From Neckera pumila (lineage: Eukaryota; Streptophyta; Bryopsida; Hypnales; Neckeraceae), in assembly GCA_963969595.1 (NCBI GenBank), contig OZ018416.1, positions 2,310,065 through 2,374,064 of the forward strand: DNA of 64,000 nucleotides, given 5' to 3'. The position numbers and the translations under genes were made by a program. The notes under the pieces are model-generated. The model was not told where the DNA came from. It did no database searches and saw nothing but the letters and a program-made list of their open reading frames with translations. Shown here in pieces: positions 1-10,871 of the stretch (the first letter of the stretch is position 1; every line of letters begins with the position of its first letter).

Positions 1-194
1 TGTATTTGAAAGCTTTGGTTCACTATGGAAGATGCTAGAACTTGTTCACCACCTTCAAACTTCTTCTTATTTTTATACATTTCCTTCTCCTCTTTCTCCT
101 TCTCCTTTTCCTTCTCTGCCAACTTCACCAACCGCTTCGCTTCTTTCTTTTCTTTGTTGGCGCAAATCTCTTGTTCTTTGTCATCCTTCCTTTG
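1..194 (-). other. Open charged, coiled-coil-like reading frame running off the window edge
   Basis: On the minus strand a frame stays open from a TGA at 195-197 to base 1. It is very rich in Lys and Glu, with a KEKEKEKEEKE run, and looks like a coiled coil. Such Lys/Glu-rich tails are common in the Myb/trihelix-like second protein of plant PIF/Harbinger elements, which would fit the Harbinger transposase further right, but the part seen has no diagnostic motif. It could equally be a chance frame opposite a pyrimidine-rich tract (TTCTCCTTCTCC). No start or end is visible. Confidence 0.25.
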
Positions 195-292
195 TCAACA
201 ACCGTCCTCCTTGCAATGACCCTCTTCTTCTGTGTATCATTGAAATCAACAAATTCAAAAACCTCCAAGTCAATAATCTTGAGGGCCTCCAG

Positions 293-445
293 TGACTTTT
301 GAATTTACAACCTCAAGGGGAGACTGCAAGGATATGGAATTCCTAGATGAAAATCTCACCTCCTCTAACTAACAACTTTGCTCCTCAAGTTCGTAATATC
401 TCTAGGATAAATTAATGTTACAATGGTTAGCAACGTAACCTTGGT
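293..445 (+). pseudogene. Genomic fragment of the ASG2/WDTC1-like gene (exon 14 end plus intron)
   Basis: This stretch matches by eye the end of exon 14 and the following intron of the intact ASG2-like gene (minus strand, roughly 52735-52440), at roughly 88 percent identity. It contains the exon sequence for the end of the acidic linker, the splice-donor region and then intron sequence, so it is a DNA-level copy and not a processed mRNA copy. About 150 bases of the intron are missing, with the deletion falling between two CTAG motifs. The copy ends at 445, exactly where a TTA followed by a Harbinger-like terminus starts. It is far too short to encode anything useful. Confidence 0.75.
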
Positions 446-2100
446 TAGGGCATCTCCACCAGTTCTCCACAAATCTGACGCGCTACACTTGGTTTGGAGT
501 GTGTTAGCCTTGACCGCAAGACCGGCATTGCTAGAGAGACCCACCAGTCTCTCGCCATTGGGTGCAACCTGTCAGATTGAACAAGGTTCTATTAAAAGCA
601 ATTGTATGTGAGATTAATGCTGGTCGGGCCATCAAGCACCGGGTTGTGGGTGATTGGGCATCGGGTTGGTATGAGAAAAAAAAACCTGATGAGTACATGC
701 ACTTTGGAAAACAGAGGCGCAAAGTAGGAGCTCTTTTTGAGTTTTGGGTTCAAGCTCCGAGTGTGTTTTTTCTTGATTTGAGAGTCATTGTTTGATGTTT
801 TGAGGTTGTGTTTTTTTTTACTATTCACCATGGATGAGTGGAGGGCCTGGCTTATTGCTCCTAGAGATAGGATGAGGGAGGATGATTTGGAAGATGACAT
901 TGTGTTGAACTTCGTGCGAGGAATAGGGTTTGCGAACGATGAACATGTTGTGCCTCGTGCACAAGGTGGGTCTTGTTATGGTAAAGCACCTAATGTTGAG
1001 AGGTTTAGAGGGGCCATGCATGACCGTATGATGCAAGATTATTTTGCGGATTGCCAGTGTATGGGCCGGCCCTTTTCCGGCGATGCTATTGCATGCAACA
1101 CCCGTTGTTGTTGCACATAATTGAGAAGGTGTGCGCCCGTGATGATTATTTTATGCAGAAGAGAAATTGTACTGGTGCATTGGGTTTGTCCCCGCATCAG
1201 AAGATCACTTCTGCATTGCGTATGTTGTGTTACAGGGTTGGTGCGGATGCTACAGATGAGTATCGCAAGATGAGCAAAACTATTGCCATGAAGTCATTCA
1301 AGCAATTTTGTGTGGCTGTGCGTGCTGAGTTTAAGGGCTACCATCTTCAACAGCCTACACGTATTGATTTGGCGAAGCAATTTGCTATCAATGAAGCACG
1401 TGGATTTCTAGGTATGTTTGCATCTTTGGATTGCATGCATTAGAGTTGGAAGAACTGTCCGGTTGCATAGCAGGGGGATTTTGGGGATAGAGACAGTCAA
1501 TGCTCTATTATCTTGGAGGCCATTGCAAATGGAGGGTTGCATATTTGGCACATTTTTTTTGGGCTCCTTGGTTCAAACAACAATCTAAATGTTTTAGATT
1601 GTTCTCTTATTGTTCGGAACTTGTTGACAAGTTCTAGACATGGCATGACTTTTGTGGTTAACGGTTGTTGATACAACCATTACTATTTACTTACCAATGA
1701 GATCTATCCTTATTGGTCATGCTTTGTCCAGAGCATTCATTTGCCACAGGACAAAAAGAGGGCTCATTTTGCTTAGAGACAAGAGGCATTGAGAAAAGAT
1801 GTCAAACGGTGTTTTGGGGTTCTTCAAGCACGTTTTGCGATTATCCGCAATCCCAGTTGCCAGTGGAGCATGGATGTCATTTCAGACATCATGTTCACAT
1901 GTTGTATTTTACACAACATGATAGTTGAAGATGAAGAGGGAGTTAGAGGCTTAGAGGATATCTTTGGAGAGTTATCGGGGGATACTATTCCTATGCATAG
2001 AGACCTCACTTTTGGAGAGCTAGTGGAGGGCACTCTAGAGATAGAAAATGTAGATGCACATTTTGATCTGAGAGGAGACCTCATTGAGCACTTGCATTAG
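446..2100 (+). mobile_element. PIF/Harbinger-type DNA transposon, degenerate, left end visible
   Basis: The left terminus GGGCATCTCCACCAG starts directly after TTA (443-445), the target triplet of PIF/Harbinger elements, and resembles plant Harbinger ends. The transposase remnant follows. I could not find the matching right terminus, so the end given is the end of the coding remnant; the element may reach further right. Confidence 0.55.
830..2100 (+). pseudogene. HARBI1-like DDE transposase, broken
   Basis: The reading frame would encode the nuclease that cuts and joins PIF/Harbinger elements. The ATG at 830 begins a stretch that reads into the conserved N-terminal part of plant Harbinger transposases. 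The frame shifts near 1060-1090, continues through segments ending in SLDCMH (about 1430-1440), meets TAG at 1441, and further stops occur near 1470, 1670 and 1770. The C-terminal part (1789-2100) keeps the RCFGVLQARFAIIRNP and CCILHNMIVEDEE motifs typical of the family. At the second catalytic aspartate (the usual xLxDxIYP motif) codon 1696-1698 reads Asn (LLTNEIYP). With at least one frameshift, several stops and this change the gene is dead. Confidence 0.9.
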
Positions 2101-3368
2101 AGGAAATTTCAAGCCTTCGGAGGGCTGCTCCACAGCCCTCCGAGGTACCCTAAAATTTCTTTTTATTTTGCTCAAAAAGTCGTGTTTCCCCTATGTCCGC
2201 CCTATTGAAACTGCAACAACAGTGGCGCAGGAACCCAAAATTCCGAATATAACCTTTTTTCCGGAACATCCCAGAGTCTGGGTGCTTATCAGAATCCCAT
2301 CACATTCAACAAAGCTACTTGCAAGGGGCTTATTCATCTCTCAATACAACATTGGCCATTATTTATTTTACATCCTTATCTCAAGCAAAGGTTCATAGTT
2401 TCTCAGCCCAGTGGTGAGTTCAATGCATTCTGTCAAAACATACCATTCTAAAAACTATACAAAGTCATTACTAATACAATTACCTTCGCATCATGAGCTC
2501 AAAGGTGCTCATAAACATCTTTTTTCCATAGCATCCACTAATTGTGTATAAAAGAGGACATTCGCAGTTTACAAATACATCACAAACCATTAATAATATC
2601 AACACTGTAATCATACTATAACCTTCAAATATATGGGCAATGAGCGCATCAACTAGAGGATTAGAGTATTTGTAAATTGTTCAAAATATTCCGCGAGGTC
2701 GTGGGCCTCACTTGTGCCCATCCCAAAAACAAGACAATAAATTGCAATGTTAGTGAGGCTACACCAGCTGTCTTTAGCCCACAGACGCGTGTTATTGCTT
2801 TCACACAGAAAAAAGTCTAGATACACCTATAGATGCACAAAATCCTCATGAACATAACAAAACCTGAGAAGGAGCGGTATTAGATTGTGAAGCAGCCATG
2901 ATACTCCTATAGCAGCTTGCTAGAAACAATGTAGTATGGATACACCAAAACTGTCTTGCTATTCAGGTCACTCAATGCTTGCAAAACAAACTACAACTCT
3001 AACTTGTAACTAGTCTTTCAAGTGCGTACAGCAGCAAGTTAATTGAATTGTAACAAAACAAGTTTTTTGGAGTACATAGGACTGTTTGCAAATGACGTCG
3101 ACCCCCTCTTCGCTTTGATTTTTGCCACCACTCCTTGTTTCAAACCGCGCTTATCTCCTACAAGCACCATTATTGATCTCCCCCCCAGTTCCCAATGCTA
3201 TACAATAGGACACTCATCTATGGCACTCAGGAATTGGACTTACCAGGTGACACTTGAGAACCCATCTGTCTCAGGCTGGCTCAAACGTGTCAGAGTCACT
3301 CAACCTAAGTCCGGCCCTATGCTTTACGTGGGCATTGTGGTAGAAATATTCTTTGACCAGGCCGATGG
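2101..3368. other. Non-coding stretch with one small hairpin
   Basis: No gene is recognisable here. A short perfect hairpin lies at 2117-2143, with 11-base arms (TCGGAGGGCTG and its complement) and a 5-base loop, just after the dead transposase. The part from about 3040 to 3368 may be the 5' side of the LINE fragment that follows, but I see no motif in it. Confidence 0.4.
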
Positions 3369-4402
3369 ATGTGGAGCCTAGCCCGGTCACTATCAGGGCC
3401 TCTTCACTCATACACTGCAAAGCTGGGTCACTCTTTATTGACTAAGTGCACAACGCTTCTTAAACCCATCCATGAGAAATGGCATGGAGACCTTGTAGCA
3501 GGCTATCAACCGAGAAGGAATGAGGTTTGGTTGAAGATACGGCCCCGAAAAGATGCGGGCTTCCTTTGGTCAGTCCTCCACTATACTATAGCTGTCCATA
3601 GATGGAGGAAGGTAGCCAACCCAAACATCTCTACAATCTACACCAGCTGCCAATCTAGTCTTGAAGAATCCATCTTGCATCGTTTTCACCACTGTGAGAA
3701 AACCCGCCATGCTTGGAACTTTGCTCTCTCAATTCTTTACAATTCATTGCAAATTGAACCAGTAGCTAGAGCCTGGCCGTCACTCACTTGGAAACAACGC
3801 ATCCTCGTCTCCAAACTGCCAAGGAGACTGAAACGTGGGACCTCTATGTGGTCCTTCTTCAGAGGCTCCGTGATTTGGACAGCCTAGCTGGACCGCAATG
3901 CGATCTGCTTCAACAACAATCCTTGGCCGACCCAAAAGCTTGAACAGGTGCTTTGGGAAGCCTTCGTCGACCATACTCGAGTTGCTTGGTTCAAAACCAC
4001 AAAGCTATACAGCCTATACCCTAACAAGGAAGGTTCCTTCCTTAGACGCTTTGACAACGTGTAGCTTCAATCTGACTTCTTTGGCGTGAGAACGCATTTT
4101 AAGATGAGCTGGAGATTAGCTCATCCTAAGATGGGGGCCTTCAACTGATAGTGCAAAGGTCCCATGGTCTCATGGGACCTTAATAGTAGGCTTCGCTTGC
4201 TATATTGGCTTTAGTGTGACTTCGATTTCTCTTGCTCCTTGTCCTTTAAAAAGCAATCTTAGAAAATGTCTTTGAAAATGTAAAAATCTTTGCAGAGGAC
4301 TTGGTCCTTTGATTCTATGTGCTTTTTCCTCTATCAATGGAATTTGTTCATGTATTTAAAAACAAAAACAAAAACAAAAAAACAAAAAAACAAAAAAAAC
4401 AA
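3369..4402 (+). mobile_element. LINE (non-LTR retrotransposon) 3' fragment with zf-RVT region and A-rich tail
   Basis: The frame from 3369 to 3887 contains the C-terminal part of a plant L1-type reverse transcriptase polyprotein: a W...H.....RW segment, a CX8-type pair with EES..HRFHHC and a following W, which is the zinc-binding (zf-RVT) pattern near the end of such proteins. After a frame change, 3890-4110 continues with RNAICFNNN and a WFK motif, again typical of this C-terminal region. An untranslated stretch follows and ends at 4359-4401 in an A-rich tail of AAAAAC repeats, as expected for a LINE 3' end. The copy is 5'-truncated, frameshifted and inactive. Confidence 0.75.
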
Positions 4403-5491
4403 GTTTTGTGATAAAAACGAGTTTATATGGACCTCTCAGTTCAAACAATAGTGTTTCAGAGTTACTACTAAAGGTCCTTCATGCCCTGTGGCTGTTGCCG
4501 AAACAAGCTGGCCTATCATCAAAGCTGTTAGAAGCCAAATCATCAACAAGTAACACTGGTTACACTGGGTTCCAGTTAAAGGAGCGCCATTTTTTTATTT
4601 CTGGGGTTCTGTATCCATCCGTCCTTTTTATTTTACTTTTGGCTGTTAATCCTTAAAGGACGGACCCATGACCACTGATTTCAAGCGTCACTACCTATCA
4701 CTCAGTTTTCTATCATTTTGCAATTAGGTTTGAATGAAAGTTTTTACATTTATTTTTCAAAGATGTAACTACATGTCTTCTATACTTTGTAAATTTTTTA
4801 GATTTTTTTGTGAATAATTGTTTTTTTTGAGAGTTTTTGAAGAAAAAGTAAAGGAAAATCATTTCAAATAGAAGAATATTTCAAAAAATTCGAAAATTTC
4901 ACCATGTATGTCTCTTACGGTGACAAAAATCATAGTGTAAACTCAATTTCCGTATTATTCTATAATTAGAAAATAATAGACATTGAAAATGCATCTAAAG
5001 TTCAAATTGCAACAAAATATTCAATATTAGGAATTTTTTTTAAATTCAAAATGGAGTAGAAACTAGAGTAGATGGCCTTTATTTTATTAGTTGGGCTCAA
5101 ACTCAAGAATTATCATTTTTGTGGAGAACTTTCAAATTTAGAGCAAGGAGCAACAACTTCCCAAAATACACTAAATTTTGTGATCCGTTTTTTTTACTAA
5201 CTTGAGTAACTTCTCATTCACTTGAAGACAAACATTGGGAAGACTACAAACTCATTTGAAGATTCTTCATAACCCACCAATGGAAGGTCAAAGAAAAGAA
5301 AGTGGATGAAAAAATGCATCTAATCTCTGTGTAGACCATATACAGTCATCCAAACACCATGAAATGGCACTGGCGTCGCCTTTGGGTTAAGCATCCAGTT
5401 CAACTACAAGTTGATTGTGTCACAGGCTCACAGCCCAGTTAGTATCAGCTCTGGGTCTCGTGATTCAATCTGATATTGATTTAGATCAGTC
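4403..5491. other. AT-rich intergenic DNA
   Basis: No coding, RNA or clear repeat structure is recognised in this stretch. Confidence 0.5.
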
Positions 5492-6037
5492 ATTAGGAAA
5501 AATGGCAACCCTCAAAGGGGCTGCTTCCCTTTGAGGAGTTCCCCTCAGGGAGGTGCAACCCCTTTGAGGGGAACGCCTCTGTTTTTGAACAGGGGGGTTC
5601 ATTTTTAAAAAATTTAAAAATTCATAATAATAATATAATATTAATATAATATTATAATTATAATTAAAATAATTAAAATAATACAAATTAATAATAAAAT
5701 AATAATATAAAAAATAAAAAATATTAAAATAATAATTAAACTAATAATAAAATAATTAAAATAAACTAATTCTCAAATTAGGAAGCTGATGTGGTCGCCA
5801 TGGTGCCACATCAGATTCAAAAAAAAAAATTAAATTAAATTAAATTAACTATTTTTATGTTTTTTTAAATATTAAAATAAGGTTCAGTGCCAGTGTCGAG
5901 CGCTGTCCAGGCTCTCCCGTTCGCTAGAGGGGGATTTTTTTTTTTTTTTTTTTTTTAATTGAAAAAAAAAAAAATCAGTTGCTGTTCCCTCGTTCCCCTC
6001 ACTCACAGCCCCTTTGAGGGCTCCAATTCTTCCTAAT
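5492..6037. mobile_element. MITE with 32-bp terminal inverted repeats and internal CCACATC palindrome
   Basis: The ends are imperfect inverted repeats: ATTAGGAA... followed by CCCTCAAAGGGGCTG at the left, and CAGCCCCTTTGAGGG... ending in TTCCTAAT at the right. The interior holds an AT microsatellite (about 5600-5770), a GATGTGG...CCACATC palindrome (5786-5814) and a poly-T run (about 5937-5957). There is no coding sequence. No target-site duplication is obvious. It shares its layout with elements at 15911-16329 and 61165-61442. Confidence 0.7.
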
Positions 6038-7604
6038 GTTAAGCCTGATCTTATTAAGCTAAACCAACAATTCTCACTCTTTTGAGTTGATTTAGGGCCA
6101 TATTATAGCCTTGAATCAATGAATGAAAAAAATATATAGTAGTAGAATTATATTCCCTATATATTTTATTTCCGATAAGGGTGGGAGGGTGGGAATTTTT
6201 TCTTTTGCTTATATTAGAAAAAAATATCCGTAATCATAGTCATAGTGGTGTTAATAATGATAATAATATGTATGTGCATGTTATCATATTTATAGGATGT
6301 TAGAATCCTATATTCACAACAACATACAAAACTTATTAGCCCCTTCTTTGCTAATTAGGTTGATGTTTTCTAGTAATCTCTCTCCAAGCGTTAACCTCAT
6401 AGCATATACTTGGAAATGAATTCTAGAAAAAAATAAAAAATAAAAAAATAAAAAGTTCTGCCAAAATTGACTGCTTCGGCGAGCAGTCAGAGACTCTGAC
6501 TGCTCACCAAGAGCAAATTCGAAGTTGACAGGCCATGCAAACAATAGCATAGCATGTCAACATTAGACGGCCTTGAAATGGGCTGAATTTTTCTCTAATG
6601 TGGACCTTGAAAGGGTCTACTTTAGCATAGAGCATAGATCTTTAGCTTCTATTGTTCTAGCATTGTAAAGGTTTGGATATTCTATTTTTCAAACCTTTTG
6701 TATTTTCCATATTTATTATATATTTTTCATATTTGGTCTTTTATATTATCCACTTCTGTTGTGTGCATTTCCAGCAAAGTGTACTCTTAGATATTTTTCA
6801 ATGTCCTATATCTTTTTTAGCTTTCACATTTTTTTGGGGCATTCACTTAGTTTATTTTTGGCTTTCATCTATTTTTTTTCTTGTCTTTCACCTATTTTTC
6901 TTTGGCATTCACCTCTTCTTTTTTTTGGCTTTTGACTAATCAAAGTAGATTAAGGCATTAAGCATTGTGGATTAATCTTGATCTTTAGAAATGTCCATAA
7001 TACCATAATGAGGGAATTTGCAATACTACTTAGTAAAAAAGTACTCAAATACCCTTCAAAAAATTGGATGAAAAAACAATTTTTTCCACCATACAATCTT
7101 AGATGAACTCATCCATTGGGCTCTTAGCGCCCACACTCCACATCAACTTTATAGGGTTAACCTTGAAAGAAAAGAAGCTTTGTGACTCAAACAAGAGTGT
7201 ACAAAAATAAAATGAATGAAAAAGCGTTCTAATGGCTTCATAGTCATAGTAGCTAAACAATACAACAAATAATCAACAATAATTATTGAAGCCCCCAAAT
7301 AATACTCCCTTTGTTCCAAAATAATCTTTAGGTTTAACAAAATATTTAGGATTAATCCCAAAGGGACATGAGATTTCTTTACCATCAAATGGCACCTAGA
7401 AGCATTGCAGGTATATTTATTATATTCCTAGCATCCAAGGGTTTATGAATACATCCAACTATACAATGGAGATGGGAGCTTATATATGTGTATGCTCAAA
7501 AAAGTTCAACCATTGGTTATGATAGGATCTTGAAGTAGACTAGTATGAGTATGTATCATTACAAAAAAAATAGACTTAGAAGTGGGCCGCGAGTTCTCTC
7601 TCAA
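6038..7604. other. AT-rich intergenic DNA with a short perfect hairpin
   Basis: No gene is recognised. A perfect hairpin with 12-base arms (GAGCAGTCAGAG) and a single-base loop lies at 6481-6505. At about 7301-7335 a sequence starting TACTCCCTTTGTTCC resembles a Stowaway-type terminus, but no partner terminus was found. Confidence 0.4.
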
Positions 7605-7844
7605 TAAAAATTTGAAATTGGTTCTTTATATTTATATAGAAGTGTGAAGCTTTGAATCATTCAATTTGGATCTATGAGTCAAAGGTTATGAGGAGTTTTA
7701 GTTTGTGGGTAGGTATGGTTTTGAAAGACTCCATACCTACCCACAAACTAAAACTCCTCATAACTTTTGACTCATAGATCCAAATTGAATGATTCAAAGC
7801 TTCACACTTCTATATGAATATAAAGAACCAATTTCAAGTTTTTA
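7605..7844. repeat. Foldback: 114-bp nearly perfect inverted repeat, 12-nt loop
   Basis: Bases 7605-7718 and 7731-7844 are inverted copies with about three mismatches, separated by 12 bases. A transcript in either direction would form a long, nearly perfect stem. The arm sequence is related to the interior of the TTAA-flanked family (compare 12106-12215), so this is a head-to-head copy of transposon interior. Confidence 0.92.
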
Positions 7845-8101
7845 CTTTAAGAAATAAATAATTTTTAAAGAAGTTCCTTGAGCTGCCTGGACTGCCCACC
7901 GACCAATGAAAATTACATATCATGCAATAACTTTTTAACTATGTAGTCAAAAGTTATGAAAATTGTTGGCCCTTAAAGCCACTCCTCGAGCACATGTTGT
8001 GTAAAACTTTCAAAGAAAAAAAATAAAAACTCCATTTGTAGTGAGCTGCCCAAAATTGCTATGTTGCCAAAAAACACAGCTTGGTCCTTTAGGGGCCAAT
8101 A
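7845..8101 (-). mobile_element. Reverse-oriented end fragment of the TTAA-flanked family
   Basis: Read on the minus strand from about 8098, the sequence starts GGCCCCTAAAGGACC and continues with the family's GTTTTTTGG and ATTTTGGGCAG motifs, as at 11859 onward. The TTAA itself has decayed to CCAA. It joins directly to the right arm of the foldback. Confidence 0.6.
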
Positions 8102-9060
8102 TAAAGAAATATATTTTTGCACCCAACTTTAGAAGTGTTGGAATATAAATAACACACTTGTATAAAAAAATTTAGATTTTTTTAAAGGAATTTCTTTTAA
8201 AGGAATTTTTTATATTTTATAATTTAACCAAAATTGTTAATAAAAAAAGCTTCTAATATAAAATATTTTTTTTCCACAATCATTAAGTAGAAAGAATTTT
8301 TTTTAGAACTTTTGGAAATAATTCTTCAAATTTTAATATTTTATTGAATGAAATATTACTAACTATAGTAGATTTTATATTTTTTATATTTTTCATAATG
8401 CACTCCAAAAAATTTGTAGAAAATGCTTAAAAACTATATAAAAGCATTTCATCCAATTTTCATATTTTTCACAAGTTTTGGAGATTTTGGGAGTGAATAT
8501 CAGAAATTTAAAAATTGAAGCTATATATTACTCAGTAATATTCTATTGAATAAAATTTAAATTTTTTTGAAATTTATTCTAAAAATTCCAGGTTTTTAAA
8601 ATTCCATTTACAAAATAAATAAATCAAACTATTAGTGTTAAAAAAAATCTCACTAATAAGTTTGATGGAATTATAAAAAAATCAAAAAATATTTTAAAAG
8701 TTTTGAAAGTTTATTTCATGCAAGTATAAAATTTGTACTAAGGTAGGAGGCTGTAAAACAGAGCGGGCATCAAAATGGAACATGACTCAGAGGTACCTTT
8801 TGCTTTCTTCAATGTACCACCTATGCACATTTCAGGAGGTGGTCCATTTTGATGACCATAAATGACCACTTTTTTCCAACTTCAAAAATTTGTAACTAAT
8901 TGTAGAAAGGTCCAAAGAATATGAAACGGCTTGGGTTAGATTCTAATTGGCTTGTCTTTCAAGGAAAATTTACTGAAAAGTATTTCAAGATATTTTACCT
9001 CCCAAAAAATCCAGTTTCAGCACTTAGATGCTCCATTTTTGGACCTCCTACCTTACAACA
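8102..9060. other. AT-rich intergenic DNA
   Basis: No gene or clear repeat end is seen in this stretch. Confidence 0.45.
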
Positions 9061-9637
9061 TACTCCCTCTGTTCCATTAAAAACCTCCAAATCAAGCACA
9101 ATTTCTGTCCCACTAAAAAGCTCCGTTTTTAGATTTTGATTGTTGGGTAAGTATTGGCTGTGCTAAACGACCTCGTGGAGGCAAGTCAAGTGATTAGGGA
9201 GCATTCTTTGCCAAAAAAATTTGGCCTTGCCCATATGAGACACCTTGGATTTGTTGTGCTTCCTTAGATAGTAGTATTGACAATGGATTTGGTGACCACT
9301 TCAACACTTTGAAGAGTTATTCTTGAAGTGGTGTAGGAATCTTTGTTGTGGGTATTTAGGTTGTACTAGATGTTTTTAGAATTCCAATGTTGCTACCAAC
9401 ATTTAAATCATCAAGAATGATGGAGCTGGCAGCGTTTACAAATTTTGTCAAAAATGGTACTTTCCGCATGGATTTTGGGTGCCTAAACGATGGTGCCTAA
9501 AAGTTGGAGATTTTGCAAAGATCTAAATGATGGGTTGCTAGTTTTTGAATGCATGTATCCCTATTAGAAAGACTAAAAATGTAGTTAATCCTTCACGGGG
9601 AAGCTTTTTAGAGGTTTTTAGTGGGACAAAGGGAGTA
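9061..9637. mobile_element. Stowaway-like (Tc1/mariner-type) MITE
   Basis: The left end TACTCCCTCTGTTCC and the right end, which reads TACTCCCTTTGTCCC on the other strand, form inverted repeats of about 27 bases that extend through ACTAAAAACCTC. The CTCCCT(C/T)(T/C)GT ends flanked by TA are typical of plant Stowaway elements. The 577-base interior has no transposase frame. Confidence 0.75.
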
Positions 9638-9649
9638 TTAACCATATGA

Positions 9650-10572
9650 TTAACCCCTAAGTCCCTAAAGTCCCCTCGGAGGACACTTGGGATTTTAGGC
9701 AGGCTCGTGTGACCTGAAATTTTGACCTAATTCTTTGAAACCTTTTTGAAGATAGGGAATCACATAAGCTTTCTAAAAATATAATTTTTGGCTCAATTGG
9801 TGCTCAAAAGCAAAAGTTATGCCTTCCGAAGTCTTAAAAGCAGTTTGTTGGGCAAAACAAAACAAAACAAAATAAAGTAGACTAATTTGTAATTTTTTTC
9901 TGAAAGATTATGTTTTTGTTTAAATTTGAAGCTTTGATTCATTGTATTTGGACTAATAATAAGAAAGTTATGGACAATCTTGTTTTTTAGGCAGTTTTTG
10001 CGTCTTCTTCAAAAATCAACTTATAGAATTCCTTTTTGAATGCAATTTTCAAAAAAATTCAAAATTTTTATGATAAGGTGAAGCTTTTTGGAAAAAAGAG
10101 TGTCACCTTTGGAACTATGATGTTTCAATTCTATCTAAGAGCTATTAACAATTTTGTATTTCGTTTAATCTTAGACCTACTTCTATTTAGCAATTTTTTT
10201 ACATGTGAAAATCAAGTTTTGATATGCTAAAAAAAATTACTCAGACTCTCAACTCAAATTTTCAACAAAAAAAATTATAAATTTATGGTCTATAGTGCAA
10301 AAGAATTCCACAAATGGCGCTCAAAGTCATCTGAAATAGCAGGCTAGCATTCAAAAAAAATTCTTTTTCCAACTTTGAATGCTAATATCTTCCAACCCAT
10401 GTGGTCAAACTTCTTGAAATTTTTGCCACATGATTTGAGACAAGTGAAGCATAAGATCCTACGGTTAGATCTCAACAAAATGTTTGTTTTTGGTTTGTGG
10501 AGTGATCGCTGTAGAAATGGCAGTTTTCAGTGATTTTGGAGCCAGAAAATGCCTTAGGCGTTTAGAGATTAA
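9650..10572 (+). mobile_element. TTAA-flanked repeat family, copy 1
   Basis: The copy starts TTAACCCCTAA at 9650 and ends in a decayed GCCTTAGGCG...TTAA at 10569-10572. The interior has the family's recurring segments, such as an AAAGTTATG motif and ATAAGATCCTACGGTTAGA (around 10450). It is non-coding. It begins 13 bases after the Stowaway-like MITE. Confidence 0.75.
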
Positions 10573-10871
10573 TGTTTAAATAAAAATTGATTTTTTAATT
10601 CATATCATAAACATCATACACTTAATACTTAAATAAAAAATAAATTTGAAATTAACATCATACACATCATACTCTTAATTTTTAAATATAAAAAATTTGT
10701 AGAATTGATACTACACACATTATACATTTCATGATTAAATATATTATTGTCTAATTAGAGTCAAAATTTATTTTGTAGACCAAATATGTCATTGTTAAAT
10801 AAAATATTATTGATTCTAGATACTCTAATATATTAAGCTAGTTCTATAATCTTTTGTTCAGTTGAATTCTT
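10573..10871. other. AT-rich spacer
   Basis: Only AT-rich sequence with short direct repeats of CATCATACAC-like motifs is seen (about 10610-10670). Confidence 0.4.

Noticed and set aside
7301..7335. Second Stowaway-type terminus (TACTCCCTTTGTTCC)
   Set aside because: No partner terminus or TA-flanked right end could be found, so it is not called as an element.
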